Below are positions 11,103 through 21,136 of a stretch of 64,000 nt of DNA, piece after piece; positions within the stretch are counted from its first letter, which is position 1; each line of letters begins with the position of its first letter. The stretch is taken from positions 124,253,025 to 124,317,024 of the forward strand of contig NC_134539.1 in NCBI RefSeq assembly GCF_050624435.1, given 5' to 3'. The notes below the pieces were generated by a model. That model saw only the letters and a program-made list of their open reading frames with translations. It was not told where the DNA came from and ran no database searches. A program made the position numbers and the translations under genes. Source of the stretch: Tenrec ecaudatus. Its lineage: Eukaryota; Chordata; Mammalia; Afrosoricida; Tenrecidae.

Positions 11103-11814
11103 CAAAACAGAAACAATTAAAGCAAATAATTTTCCCTGTAAGGATCAGGCTTTAGCTAACTAAAGTCATTGATGAGTAACTTCCAAGACGGAGCTGAGGA
11201 AAGTGTTCGTCTTCACGGCTCCTGGTCTCTCTATCGACATCCATCCTCTGTCGTCTTCCCCCCTTTGGAACTTTGGTCCTTGCCCACGGATTCCATGTTG
11301 GATCCCTGCCGTGTGTGCGTATTTATCTGTGTGTCGTACATAGTCTTGTGAGTCCCAGCACGCCACACATTTCGTTAAGTGAAGCCGTAAATGAATAAAC
11401 AGGCTCTCACGTGCCTGTGTCTCTGGAGCACCCTTCGTCTTTGGGAGAGACTCATGGTTTCAGATAAACAAACAGGTCCTTCCTTGCGGTGACGGTGTGA
11501 GGGCCTGCAGATGGTTCACTGCGGAGGGAAGCCATAAGAAGAAAGGCTTGTTTCCATTTGGAAGGAAAACTGGAGAAAAACGGCAGGTGATCTTGGCCGT
11601 TGCAAAGCTGGGCTGGTCAGCACGTCTGTTTTCCAGTGTGCACTCCTCTCACGTGGAATGTGTTGTCATGAGGTCGCCCACAGGGACAACGAAGCCACCA
11701 GGGTAAGTGCAGAATGCCCTGAGACTCCTGCTTCCCGACAAGCACGTGCCGCAGGTGTTCTGTCACTCAGACACACATGTTCCTTGATGGTCTTTGGAAA
11801 GAAAACTCAGTGGC
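11103..11814. other. Unassigned upstream region of OR4D1-like
   Basis: The noncoding 5' exon and promoter of the OR4D1-like gene should lie in or beyond this interval. I could not identify a TATA box, an EBF/Olf1 site or an exon with confidence. Confidence 0.25.
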
Positions 11815-11835
11815 GGGGGGGGGGGGGGGGGGGGG
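11815..11835 (+). repeat. Uninterrupted G homopolymer (21 nt)
   Basis: Twenty-one consecutive G, preceded by GGC. Its length is likely to vary between individuals and between sequencing reads. Confidence 0.9.
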
Positions 11836-11869
11836 AAGAGGGGGATGCTGAGTCGTCGAGCTGTCCCGC

Positions 11870-12003
11870 GGGGTTTCCAAAGGTGTCCATCTCTTGGAAA
11901 GCAGACTGCCACGGTTTTCTCCCGTGGAACGGCTGGTGAGTTCCCGCCGCTGAGCTTTGGATTAGCAGCCAAGCGTGTCAACCGCTGAGCCGCTGGCGCC
12001 CCT
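11870..12003 (-). repeat. AfroSINE
   Basis: In reverse orientation: GGTTTCCAAAGGTG, then TCTCCCGTGGAACGGCTGGTG, then GATTAGCAGCCAAGCG, TCAACCGCTGAGCCGCTGGC and GCCCCTTCT. This is the complement of the tRNA-like head of AfroSINE. The tail part is missing. Confidence 0.7.
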
Positions 12004-13109
12004 TCTGATGACCTTTGAAAGGACGTTGGTGCGCTACCTATTGGGTTTGTAAAACATAGAAAATAGAAGATGGGGAGAACATGTTTTCTCCCTTTGCTCC
12101 ATAAACGAAAGTTCTAGAAGACACCCACTTGAAAAATAAACTGAGTTCTTTGGTGCGAGAACCAATCCTATGGAGTTACACTTGTCCTGGGTCGTTTTCT
12201 CTACAGTTCAGGGACATTCGCCCTGGGGCTCCACCTCGCAGAGAGCTACGCCTGACGGACGGACAGAGGGATGGCGGTAGGACACTGCAGGCCTCTACGC
12301 GTGTGTGAGAAACACATGCTAACGAGACATGGCCGTTTCAGCATCCCTCTCATGGACCATTCCGTGACATTGTTTGCATCCAGCATGCAGGGTGGCCAGC
12401 AAAATTTTCCATCACTTTTAACAGAAGCTCGGTGTTCTTTTTTTTTTTTTCTTTCCTTCAAGGGAACCAAACTGAATGTATATCAGAAGTTCTGTCGCAA
12501 CTTCCATAGACAGAGATAAAGCTCAGTTATCTCTAAAAGAATGTATAAGGGATTACAGGCCTCAAACCACTGCCTGTTTACCTTGAGACCAAGCTCAGAT
12601 TCTCAAATATCTGAGTGCAAAAGGATGCTTCGTGGAGAGGCATCCTTTGTTCTGTGGTGGCACTGAACCACCCCGACACTGGACCATTTGAGAACTATCT
12701 CCGTGGGCAAAGGAGAACCCCTCCAGTTGCTGCTCTGTGGCGGGAAATGCAGTGAGCAAGCAAGGGTGGAATGGACCCGTCCTCACCCACCAGAGCAGGA
12801 AGCCCGAGTCCAGGCAAGAGGGGAGCAACTTCTGGGTGCAACCCTGGCAGACGCTGACTTTACGTGCTTTGTCCACCACATGGTGGCCAGGTCTGATTGG
12901 TGTACTTTAAACAGCAGGCTTTGGCCTCTCTGAAAGAGCCTTGGATGCCTGAACCCAACTCTCCCACCTGATCACTAATTCCTAAAATGCCAACCTCATA
13001 GCTTTATTATTTTGTCTCATGGCCCTTATCTCTATTAAGACGGCCACCACCTTACACCTTTCCTGCTTTCATAGAGACGCGCCCCGAAGGGGCTGCAGGT
13101 GGGAGCAAG
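12004..13109. other. Unassigned intergenic sequence
   Basis: About 1.1 kb with only short frames without motifs and a T-run near 12437-12450. No gene or repeat family recognised. Confidence 0.3.
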
Positions 13110-13265
13110 GACCTCCTATCTTAGCTGTGACTTCATTCTAAAAAGAGAGTAGATGAAGCAAACTAGGCAAAGAGTTGGTAAGCTGTGTGAGATGGGTTCA
13201 CCAGGGTTTATTATAATCTCTCTACTTTGAGGATGTACAAAAATTTCCAAGATTAAAGGAGAGAT
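13110..13265 (+). repeat. Probable L1 3'-end fragment
   Basis: GATGGGTTCACCAGGGTTTATTATAATCTCTCTACTTT followed shortly by AAAAATTTCCAAGATTAAA resembles the extreme 3' end of old mammalian L1 elements. It is short and diverged. Confidence 0.4.
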
Positions 13266-13839
13266 TACCAGCTTCAGACACACTCTAGCTTTGTCATTTG
13301 TTTTCTGTGCTGTTCGAATATTTGGCTTGAATAAATCATCCATCCAGGCTGATGGGAGGAAAGAATTTGAAAGCAAAAGGACGTGTGAGGGAAGCGTATC
13401 CTCTAGAAACGCGGCTTCGCTGTATATAAGATCTAGTTCTAATATACCAGGTAGAGTGTTAACCAAAGGAAGAGCATACCCTCATCACACCTGTTCCAGG
13501 TACCACGTCACCCTCTTAGCTGGTGCTAGAAACTGGCCTCTGTGGTGTAAACGGCCCTGCCCCCTTCTCTGCGCGCCTCTTGCAACTAAAGACACGTGAC
13601 CGGAGAGCAAGCCCCGGTGATGGAGGAAAATGCTGCCAAATGTAAGACAAGTTGACGCTTCAAAACTTCTCTTTGAAAAATGTTCATGGCCTCTGATTAC
13701 CGGTGGAACAGCCATTCAGAGCAGCCATCCAGTAAGCTAACACTACAGCAATAGGGTCCATTCGTGTTTTTAAAGTCCCTCGTTGACAAAGCCTTTTTGC
13801 ACGTACAATGCTGAACATTATGAAGACTTTGAGGAAATG
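13266..13839. other. Unassigned intergenic sequence
   Basis: No gene or repeat recognised. A 102-codon frame on the plus strand (13291-13599) shows no domain. Confidence 0.25.
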
Positions 13840-14640
13840 GCTATATCACTGGTGGTGTATGCTTTTTGGAAGATGATTTCAAAATATGTACCAGACCCAT
13901 AGATAATTTATAGTCTCTATCCCACTAATTCCTCTCTATTGAATTTGTCTTAAGGAAACAATCAAATTATTTTAAAAACGTGTTTAAGGAGGCTCACCAC
14001 ATCCTTAAATGTTATAATATTAATAAATCAGAAACAACAAAAATGTAAAACCTTAAAAAATGGTTTAATAAAATATGGTACCTCTATGTGACAGGTCACT
14101 AAGTAACTAAGGTGTGTCTCTTAAAACTTGTTTTAGCTTATAGAATTTTACTGTATCATGAAGTGATTTTGTTTTAAATAGGGAATTTACAAAGCATTTT
14201 GTTAAAATATATTATAAAACTCAAAGGAAGAAGGTGAAAGGGCTCTAGTAGCTAAATGCTAACACTGTTCATAGCGATTCACCTCTGCTTGATGGATTCT
14301 TTCATCTTTCCAAATATTTCTATTTTATATACGGACATAGCTGAGGGAAATACGCCAGTCACAAAAGGACATATACGTTATGATTCTGTTTGTATGAAAT
14401 GTCTAGAATAGGCACGAGAGCTCAGGCCTAAGTTTATGCGTGGTTACCAGGGACAGGGGGAGGAGGGAGAAGGGGACTCGTGGCGGAGGGGACGCGGAGT
14501 TTCTGTCTCAGGGCGATGAAGCTATGTGGGATTGCGTAAGAATGATACTTGCACAACATGAGCGCACACAGTGTCACTAAAATGGACACGTGAAGAACGT
14601 TGAAATAGCAAATAGGTTGTCACACACATCTTGACTACAA
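13840..14640 (+). repeat. Old L1 3' end (ORF2 tail and 3' UTR)
   Basis: The order of L1 3' landmarks is preserved: a TTAAGGAAACAATCAAATTATT segment, a GGTTTAATAAAATATGGTACCTC segment, then GTCACAAAAGGACATATACG, TATGATTCTGTTTGTATGAA, ATGTCTAGAATAGGC and a GGTTACCAGGGACAGGGGGAGG purine tract, ending near TGAAGAACGTTGAAATAG. It is many-fold mutated, so it is an old L1M-type copy. Confidence 0.7.
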
Positions 14641-14675
14641 ATCGATTTTTTTTTTCATTTGAAAAGGGTCTTCTA

Positions 14676-15690
14676 AAGCTGATGGTGCCCGGCTATCAAA
14701 AGAGACAGTGTCTGGGGTCTTAAAGGCTTGACGGTGAACAAGCGGCCATCTCGCTCAGAAGCAAATAAGCCCACATGGAAGAAGCACACCAGCCTGTGCG
14801 ATCACAAGGTGCCAAAGGGACCAGGTATAAGGCATCATGCAAAAAAAAAAAAAGATATAAGTGTGTGTATGTATGTGTATATATGTGTATATGTATATAT
14901 ATATATATATATTATATTAAATGAAGGGGGAAGTGCAGAGTGGAGACCCAAGGCCCAAGTGTCGGCCACTGGAGATCCCCTCATAGAGGGGCCTAGGAGA
15001 GGAGATGGGTTAATTAGGGTATGAGGTAGTATCGATGAAGAACACAGCTTTCCCCCAGATCCTGGATGCTTCCTCCCCCCAACTACCATGATCCGAATTC
15101 TACCTTGCAGGGCTGGATAGGACAGAGGCTGTACACTGGTGCATATGAGGGTTGGAGGTACAGGGAATCCAGGGTGGATGATACCTTCAGGACCAAGGGC
15201 GTGAGGGATGATGCTGGGAGAGTGGAGGGTGAGTGGGTTGGAAAGGGGGAACTGATTACAAGGAGCCACATGTGACCTCTTCCCTGGGAGAGGGACAGCA
15301 GAGAAGGGGGGAAGGGAGACCCCGAATAGGGCAAGATATGACAAAATAACGAGGTATAAATTACCAAGGGCATATGAGGGAGGGGGGAAAGGGGAGGGAG
15401 GGAGGGGGAAAAAAAGAGGACCTGATGCAAGGGGCTTAAGTGGAGAGCAAATGCCTTGAGAATGATTGGGGCGGGGAATGTATGGATGTGCTTTATACAA
15501 TTGATGTATGTATATGTATGGATTGTGGTAAGAGTTGTTGGAGTCCCTAATAAAATGTAAAAGAAGAAAAGAGAAAAAAATGATTAGGGCAAAGACTGTA
15601 CGGATGTGCTTTATACAATTGATGTATGTATATGTATGAACTGTGAAAAGAATTGTATCAGCCCCAATAAATTGTTAAAAAAATAAAAAT
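14676..15690 (+). mobile_element. Unnamed afrotherian retroelement family, copy 2 (doubled 3' end)
   Basis: The copy is flanked by the 14-bp direct repeat AAAAGGGTCTTCTA at 14662-14675 and 15691-15704. It starts inside the family at AAGCTGATGGTGCCCGGC, so it is 5'-truncated. It contains the G-rich purine tract at about 15371-15418 and an AATAAAATG end at about 15550. A second copy of the last roughly 90 bases of the family follows at 15580-15675, ending AATAAATTG with an A-rich tail. It holds no coding frame with a recognisable domain. Confidence 0.85.
14861..14916 (+). repeat. TG/TA microsatellite
   Basis: GTGTGTATGTATGTGTATATATG grading into an (AT)n run, inside copy 2 of the unnamed family. 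Confidence 0.85.
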
Positions 15691-15704
15691 AAAAGGGTCT
15701 TCTA

Positions 15705-16195
15705 CTAGAGACCAAAAAAATTAAGCAAGAGGTGACAAACATCTTGGTGCTGCTCAGCACGGCCTTGGTTTACAAGGAGAAGAGTTCGAGGGGAAGCGAC
15801 ACGGATGGTGGAAGAGAAGCGATCCCTGCTATGGACAAGACAAGACGGAGATTTCCAGGAGCATCACCTACCTGCGAGGTGGGACAGGAACTTGGGACCT
15901 TTCATATTGAGGCCGCCCTCCTGCAACTCCGTCCTTCTCTCGGCCTCTCTCAGAGTAAGACCACATATGGGATTGTCCTTCGGGGATGGGACTTTCCTGA
16001 GGGGACAGGACTTCGGCGTAATTCGTGAAATAAAGCTGGGCCCAGGCTGCCGAGGAGCACTGGGAGTTATTAAAAGTCTGTGAGCGGATTGCATCAGACG
16101 CACATAATCGTTGCGAGGATGTCTTGGGGTTAAACACCGTCGAGGCACTGATAATAGGAGCAAGATGCATAGGGCCAAGAGCTTGCAAGGCAAAT
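15705..16195. other. Unassigned sequence
   Basis: Open frames of 90-106 codons on both strands show no domain. The interval lies between the retroelement and an RTE fragment. No gene supported. Confidence 0.25.
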
Positions 16196-16470
16196 GACTC
16201 TCCAGAGAGAGTTGTTGTTGTTTTTGGGGGCTGTGGAGTTGGTTCCCATGCACAGTGGCCCTGTGTTTCGCAGAAGAAGACTCTGCCCTGAGTCTCCTCA
16301 CACTCCGTGCTGTCATTACAACCGTGTGTCTGTCCAGCTCATGGAGGGTCTTCCCTTTAGCAATGACCTCTACTCTGCCAGGCATGATGTCCTTTCCCAG
16401 GGACCGGTGCCTCCTGATAACATCAGCGAGCAAAGAAGACATGACATACATGACCTTGACCTCTCACCTC
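16196..16470 (-). mobile_element. RTE/BovB-like LINE 3' fragment
   Basis: On the minus strand this is the C-terminal coding end and 3' end of the afrotherian RTE LINE. Diagnostic segments are GGCATGATGTCCTTTCCCAG, GGGACCGGTGCCTCCTGATAAC and the GTTGTTGTTTTTGGGGGCTG end. Other copies here are at 29745, 35222, 59270 and 61205. Frames are broken. Confidence 0.65.
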
Positions 16471-17184
16471 TTCCAAGGGGGAAGGAGAAATCAAACTCCA
16501 CACCAGCATCACACAAGGCCGATTCCCATAAGGCTGAGGTCAGACATGCCCCGCCCTCTGACCTCCCTGCCAATGTTGACACCCACTGTCCCTCCCACAG
16601 CTTTCCCTCCGTCTCAGCTGGGTTCAGTGATTTATTTCACTAGTTATCCGGAACTCACCGGCCCTACTCAGGATCCTTGGGTTTATCAAGGAAGTTATCA
16701 GGTTACACATGCGCAGGATACAATTACTCAGGCAGGTCAGACGCTTAGCTGAGCCAGCAGGCAGGCTGCTCTCTGGCCTTTGACCTCCAAGCCACATGGC
16801 CCATTGGCCTGTGCTGTGCTTGTGCAATATTGAAAATATCTCTGCGGGCTGCCAAAGAATGCCCAGAGAGCATACTACTCTGCCAGCAGCCTCAGCCTGA
16901 CAGCACTCAACTCTACCTCAGGGGATCAGCAAACTTAGTTCCTCCAGGCAAGTACCCAGAGGCACCTCACTACACACGCCAGCCTCCTGCCTGAAGGCAC
17001 TCAGCTTTTGCTTGCTCAGTGGGCTGTGAAGTCGACTGCTCTGTCTCAGTCCTGGTTCCTGGTTCAGCTGCTGCCACACCTCTGATGTCAAAGCTGTCGG
17101 GATCATGGGGCTCAGGGTGCAGGACAGGGTCCGCTCCTCTCTCTTGGCTGGTAATGAAATCCTCCTCTTCCTGCTTCTGAAAGG
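16471..17184. other. Unassigned sequence
   Basis: No recognisable gene or repeat. Short frames only. Confidence 0.25.
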
Positions 17185-17234
17185 CCTCGTTTTTAGCCTT
17201 TTCATTTACATACAATTCACCTACCATATAGTCA

Positions 17235-17239
<5 letters not shown>

Positions 17240-17273
<34 letters not shown>
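17240..17273 (+). repeat. (TA)n microsatellite
   Basis: An uninterrupted AT dinucleotide run of about 34 nt at the tail of a retroelement copy. It probably grew from the A-rich tail. Confidence 0.9.
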
Positions 17274-17274
<1 letters not shown>

Positions 17275-17278
<4 letters not shown>

Positions 17279-19211
17279 ATTGGGGGCTCTTACAGCTCTT
17301 AGAACCATGCATGCATCAATTTTTTTCAAGCATATTTGTACACATGTCGCCGTCATTATTTTTTCAGTATTACTTTCTATTTGAGCCCTTGGTATCAGCT
17401 CCTCTTTTTACCCTCCCTCCCCTCCTCGTCACCTTGTGACCCCTTGATAAATTACAAAGTATTATTCGTTTCATATCTTACACGGACCGGTCTCCCTTCC
17501 CCTGAGTTTTCCCTACCTCCCCCCTACTGTCCTGGTATCGTTACTCCCATTTCTGTTCCTGAGGGGTTCATCTAACCTGGATTCCATGTGTTGTGAGCCC
17601 TTATCTGTACCTGTGCACATGCTCTGCCCTAGCCCACAGTGAAAGGCAGGGTTGGGGTCACGATAGTGGGGGGTGAGGAAACCTCAAGGTACCAGAAGAA
17701 TATTGTGTATTTCATCGGTGCTATACTGCATCCGGTTGACTCATCCCTTCCTTGTGACTCTTCTGTGAAGGGATGTTGCATTGTCTACAGATGGGTTGGG
17801 GGTCTTGCTCCGACCCCTTTTGTTCTCAACAATGTGTTTTTTGTTTGTTTCTTTGGGGGTCTTCTGATGCCTGTTACCTGATCCCATTGACACCTCATGC
17901 TTCTTCCATGTGGGCTTGTTGCTTCTCTGCTAGATGGCTGCTTAATTAACTTCAAGCCTTTAAGACCCCAGGTGCTATATCTTTTGATAGCTGGGAGACA
18001 TCAGCTTTCTTCACCACATCTGCTGTGCACCCATTTTGTCTTCAACAATCATGCTGAAAGAGTGAGCATCATAGCATGTCAAGTTATTAAAACAAAGTGT
18101 TCTTGCGTTGAGGGAAGGCTTGAGTAGAGGCCCAAAGTCTGTCCATTTCCTCTATGTGTTGCCATATAAATATATGTACATATGCTAATATCTCTATGTT
18201 TATACCTTTATCCATAGCTTTGCTTCCTAGACCTTTCTTCTGTTTCCTTTTATCTTCCTCCTTTCCCACCATCACCCTGACCCTTCTTCTTCCTCTTAGT
18301 AACTCCTCTCAGCTAGATTGCTGTTGCTCCAACACCCCCAGGATCTCTACGTCGTCCTCATTGTTGATTTTAATTCCCTAGTTGTTCCCTTGTCTATGGC
18401 ATTGTTTTCACACCGCTCCCTTTCCTCGGCTCCTCCACCCTCTAAGTCACCCTCTTCAGTCCCATTGCTTTCTCCTCAGGCTTGCTTCCCATACCTATCT
18501 TATATAGGCAGGAAAACCAACAATAACGTAGACAATACAAAAAGAAAACAAAAATGGAATAAAAATAAATAGAAAAATTATATATATATAGCAAAAAAAC
18601 CCCAAACAAACAAAAAAGCATAGATAATTCCAGGTCTGTCTGCTGACCTTTATGACTGTCTCCCCACTGGTCATGGGGGATTTCAGAAACTGCCCCTCCT
18701 AGCCTAAAGTCTATTTGGGGGCTCCTCAGGGGCTGTGTGGCTTGGCTTTGCTCCAGTTGCTGACCTGTTATGTTCTCCTCTTGGTTGACCCCGCTGTGAG
18801 GGGTTCAGACTGGACTCACTCCCCACGATGTGTCCCCAGTATTGTCCTCTGTCGCGGTGTGCTCTGGGGCCTTGATGTCTGCAGCTGTTGTCTCTGTACC
18901 TTAGCAACTCCGTGCAGGGACGTCGTCCTCTCTTGCCTTCTTGGTTTGCTTCCATGTGGGCGTCGCAGGCTGGCCCCTCTCCCCAACCTGTAGGTTTAGT
19001 GCTGTCCTCTGTATCACATACTTTTAGGGAGGGGATTAATTTGGCTCTGATTGGGGCTGGCCCTGCAGACCACTCCATTCATGTGTTGCTCCAAATGTTA
19101 CGTTGCTCTCAAGGTTTGGTGCACCATGGTGGGGTCTGCGTGCACGCTCCCAATTCCCTTAATTTTCTGGTCTGGCAACAGGAGCGCCTGGATGCCATCT
19201 TGACTCTGACC
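17275..19211 (-). mobile_element. Unnamed afrotherian retroelement family, copy 3, longest and apparently full length
   Basis: The longest copy seen, about 1.95 kb. Its 3' end on the minus strand is CCCCCAATAAAATT followed by AT-rich tail sequence. Its 5' end carries CAAGATGGC at 19194-19202, within about 10 nt of the edge, a YY1-type motif placed as in L1 promoters. Copy 7 matches from about 150 nt inside this 5' end onward (shared CACGCCCACATGGAAGCAAACC type segments), which shows that the extra 5' sequence belongs to the family. Frames of up to 124 codons occur, but no reverse transcriptase, endonuclease or ORF1-like motif was found. It lies in a reversed L1 3' UTR. A short target duplication is obscured by the AT microsatellite. 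Confidence 0.75.
19194..19202 (-). promoter_or_regulatory. YY1-like motif at the 5' end of copy 3
   Basis: Minus strand CAAGATGGC. In human L1 a YY1 site of this sequence near the transcript 5' end directs accurate initiation. A similar role here is inference from sequence and position. Confidence 0.45.
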
Positions 19212-19423
19212 GATTAAAATATATTCAAAAGTCATGCAATCACCTCCATAATCAATTTGAGAACAATTTCTTCAATTGTGTGCTCATTCTTATTAGCTCC
19301 CAATCTCCTCTACCATGACCCCAAGAAACTATTACTCTATTTATTGTCTCTATAGATTTATCTATCTAAGATTTCATATAAAGAAATTCATAGTTTAAAA
19401 ATTACAGAAAAAATTCAATCCAG

Positions 19424-19584
19424 GGGAATCGGGGAGGGGGTGAAACGAGGAGCTGATACCAGGGGCTTAAGTGGAGAACAAATGTTTTGAGAATGAGGAG
19501 GGCAACATGTACAAATGTGCTTGACACATTGATGTATGGATGGATTGTGATAAGAGTTGTATGAGCCCCCAATAAAACAATGAA
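19424..19584 (+). mobile_element. Unnamed retroelement family, copy 4 (short 3' piece)
   Basis: Flanked by the 16-bp direct repeat AAAAAATTCAATCCAG at 19408-19423 and 19585-19600. The body is only the last roughly 160 bases of the family, with the purine tract start GGGGAGGGGG, GATTGTGATAAGAGTTG and AATAAAACAATG. It is strongly 5'-truncated. Confidence 0.85.
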
Positions 19585-19779
19585 AAAAAATTCAATCCAG
19601 AAGAAAGCAGAAAATAATGAAAACTAGAGCAAATTTGAAAGGGGTCAAAGGGGAAAACAAATGATAAGGTGTTAAATTCTAACCTGAAGATATCTGCATT
19701 CTCCCTTTTCAATGCACTCCGTCTGAGGACAAGGCTAGTCACACACCTCCCCACCACCACCCAGTCACTGGTCAGGGGG

Positions 19780-20160
19780 TTCCCTGGAAGCTAATCCATA
19801 TGTGGACCCTTCACGTGGATGTTGGGCTTTCACTGTCTTCTGTGGTCGTCTGCAACACGGGCGTTCAAAATTTAAGCTCTGATACAATATCCTCCTCCAC
19901 TCTTGGATTTTATTATTTGTAATCCTTGGATTTGTAATCACAAGTGCTTCCTCACTTGGATGGGTACTTATTTTAAGACAAACTTTAGAGATCCCAGACG
20001 CTTTTCTTTCTGATAGCCAGGCACCACCTGATTTCTTTACCACATTTTGCTTTAGCACCCATCTCTTCAGTGGTCCTTCATGAGGGTGAGTATTGAGCAC
20101 ATCACAGGAACTGATTGTTCTTAGGTTTGGGCTTAGGGTCAAGTGTGAGCTCAAAATCTA
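19780..20160. other. Unassigned sequence, weak resemblance to the unnamed family
   Basis: A segment at 19990-20090 (CTGATAGCCAGGCACCACC, TTTCTTTACCACATTTTGC) resembles the minus-strand sequence around GATAGCTGGCACCATCAGC of the unnamed family. It may be an old diverged member. Nothing else is recognised. Confidence 0.3.
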
Positions 20161-20216
20161 AAATTTATATCTAAATCCCTGTTAGTGTCACTTTAGTGGT
20201 AGCATTATCAGTTTTT

Positions 20217-20674
20217 CTTTTGTTTTTTTAAAATCATTTTACTGGGGGCTCATACAATTCTTATCACAATCCATACATAGATCCATTGTGCTTCAAGAAC
20301 ATCATCATCATCATTCTCAAAACATTTGCCTTCTACTTGACCCCTTAATATCTGCTGTTCATTTTTTCCCTCCCTCCTCACTCCCCCCTACCTCATGAAC
20401 CCTTCATCAGTCATAAATTATTATTATTTTGTCATATATTATACTGTCTGATGTCTCCCCCCACCCTCTTCTCTTATGTCCCTCGCCCATGGAGGAGGCT
20501 AGACTTAGATTCTTGTAATCAGTTCCCCCTTTCTACCCTTTCTACCCCACATTCTCTCAACCCTCCAGGCATCGCCACTCTCACCACTGGTCCTGGAGGA
20601 GTCATCTGTCCTGGATTCCCTGACTTTCCAGTTGCTATCTGTACCAGTGTACCTCCTCTGGTCTAGCCAGCATG
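20217..20674 (-). mobile_element. Unnamed retroelement family, copy 5
   Basis: The minus-strand copy with its 3' tail at the left (TTTTTTTAAAATCATTTTAC) is flanked by ATCAGTTTTT at 20207-20216 and 20675-20684. It is 5'-truncated just inside the GGTCCTGGAGGAGTC region. Confidence 0.8.
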
Positions 20675-21034
20675 ATCAGTTTTTTGAGAGATAATAGAGG
20701 TCATCTCCATGGAGCCTTTGGTCTTTCCAATAATAGTATTTTGCAGTAGCCCTGGTATAGAATTTAAAAGACTACTGAGATTGAGGGAATATTCATATAC
20801 TGGAAAGCTTTTTAGACTGAAATGCATAGGGTGTTCATCTATATAGATTAAACAAATTAAGTGATTGAATCCTGTTTAGGAAAAGAAAATGAGGGTTAGA
20901 CACAGGACGTGAAGTTCAATGACACTCATTCATTGCAGCAGAACAATATCTTCAGAACTGAGACATGTCATAAAAATCTAAGAAAATATGAAAGTGTCAT
21001 AAACATGTTAGCCTTAAGTTGCATATGATTTTGT

Positions 21035-21115
21035 AACCTCAAAAACAAGCCTTGCTTCCAAGGAGCATTCTGGCTGTACTTCTTCCAAGACAGACTTGTT
21101 TGCTATTGTGACAGT
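21035..21115 (-). repeat. RTE LINE short fragment
   Basis: The segment GCTTCCAAGGAGCATTCTGG, then CTGTACTTCTTCCAAGACAG is the reverse of the RTE C-terminal coding end also seen at 29990 and 59700. About 80 nt only. Confidence 0.6.
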
Positions 21116-21136
21116 CCGTGTATTGTCAAAATATTA

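Larger units (their letters stand above)
17185..19620 (-). repeat. Old L1 3' UTR, reverse orientation, host of two retroelement insertions
   Basis: Pieces at 17185-17240 (TTTTCATTTACATACAATTC, CACCTACCATATAGTCAAA) and 19212-19410 (ATATTCAAAAGTCATGCAATC, CACCTCCATAATCAATTTGAG, then TTATTGTCTCTATAGATTT) join to give an L1M-type 3' UTR read backwards. It is interrupted by the 1.95-kb copy at 17275-19211 and again at 19424-19584. Confidence 0.6.

Noticed and set aside
11815-11835. Possible G-quadruplex regulatory element at the 21-G run
   Set aside because: A single homopolymer is likely slippage; there is no nearby gene start to regulate.
14835-15500. A 221-codon minus-strand frame
   Set aside because: It is the complement of the unnamed retroelement copy 2, including its pyrimidine tract and a TA microsatellite.
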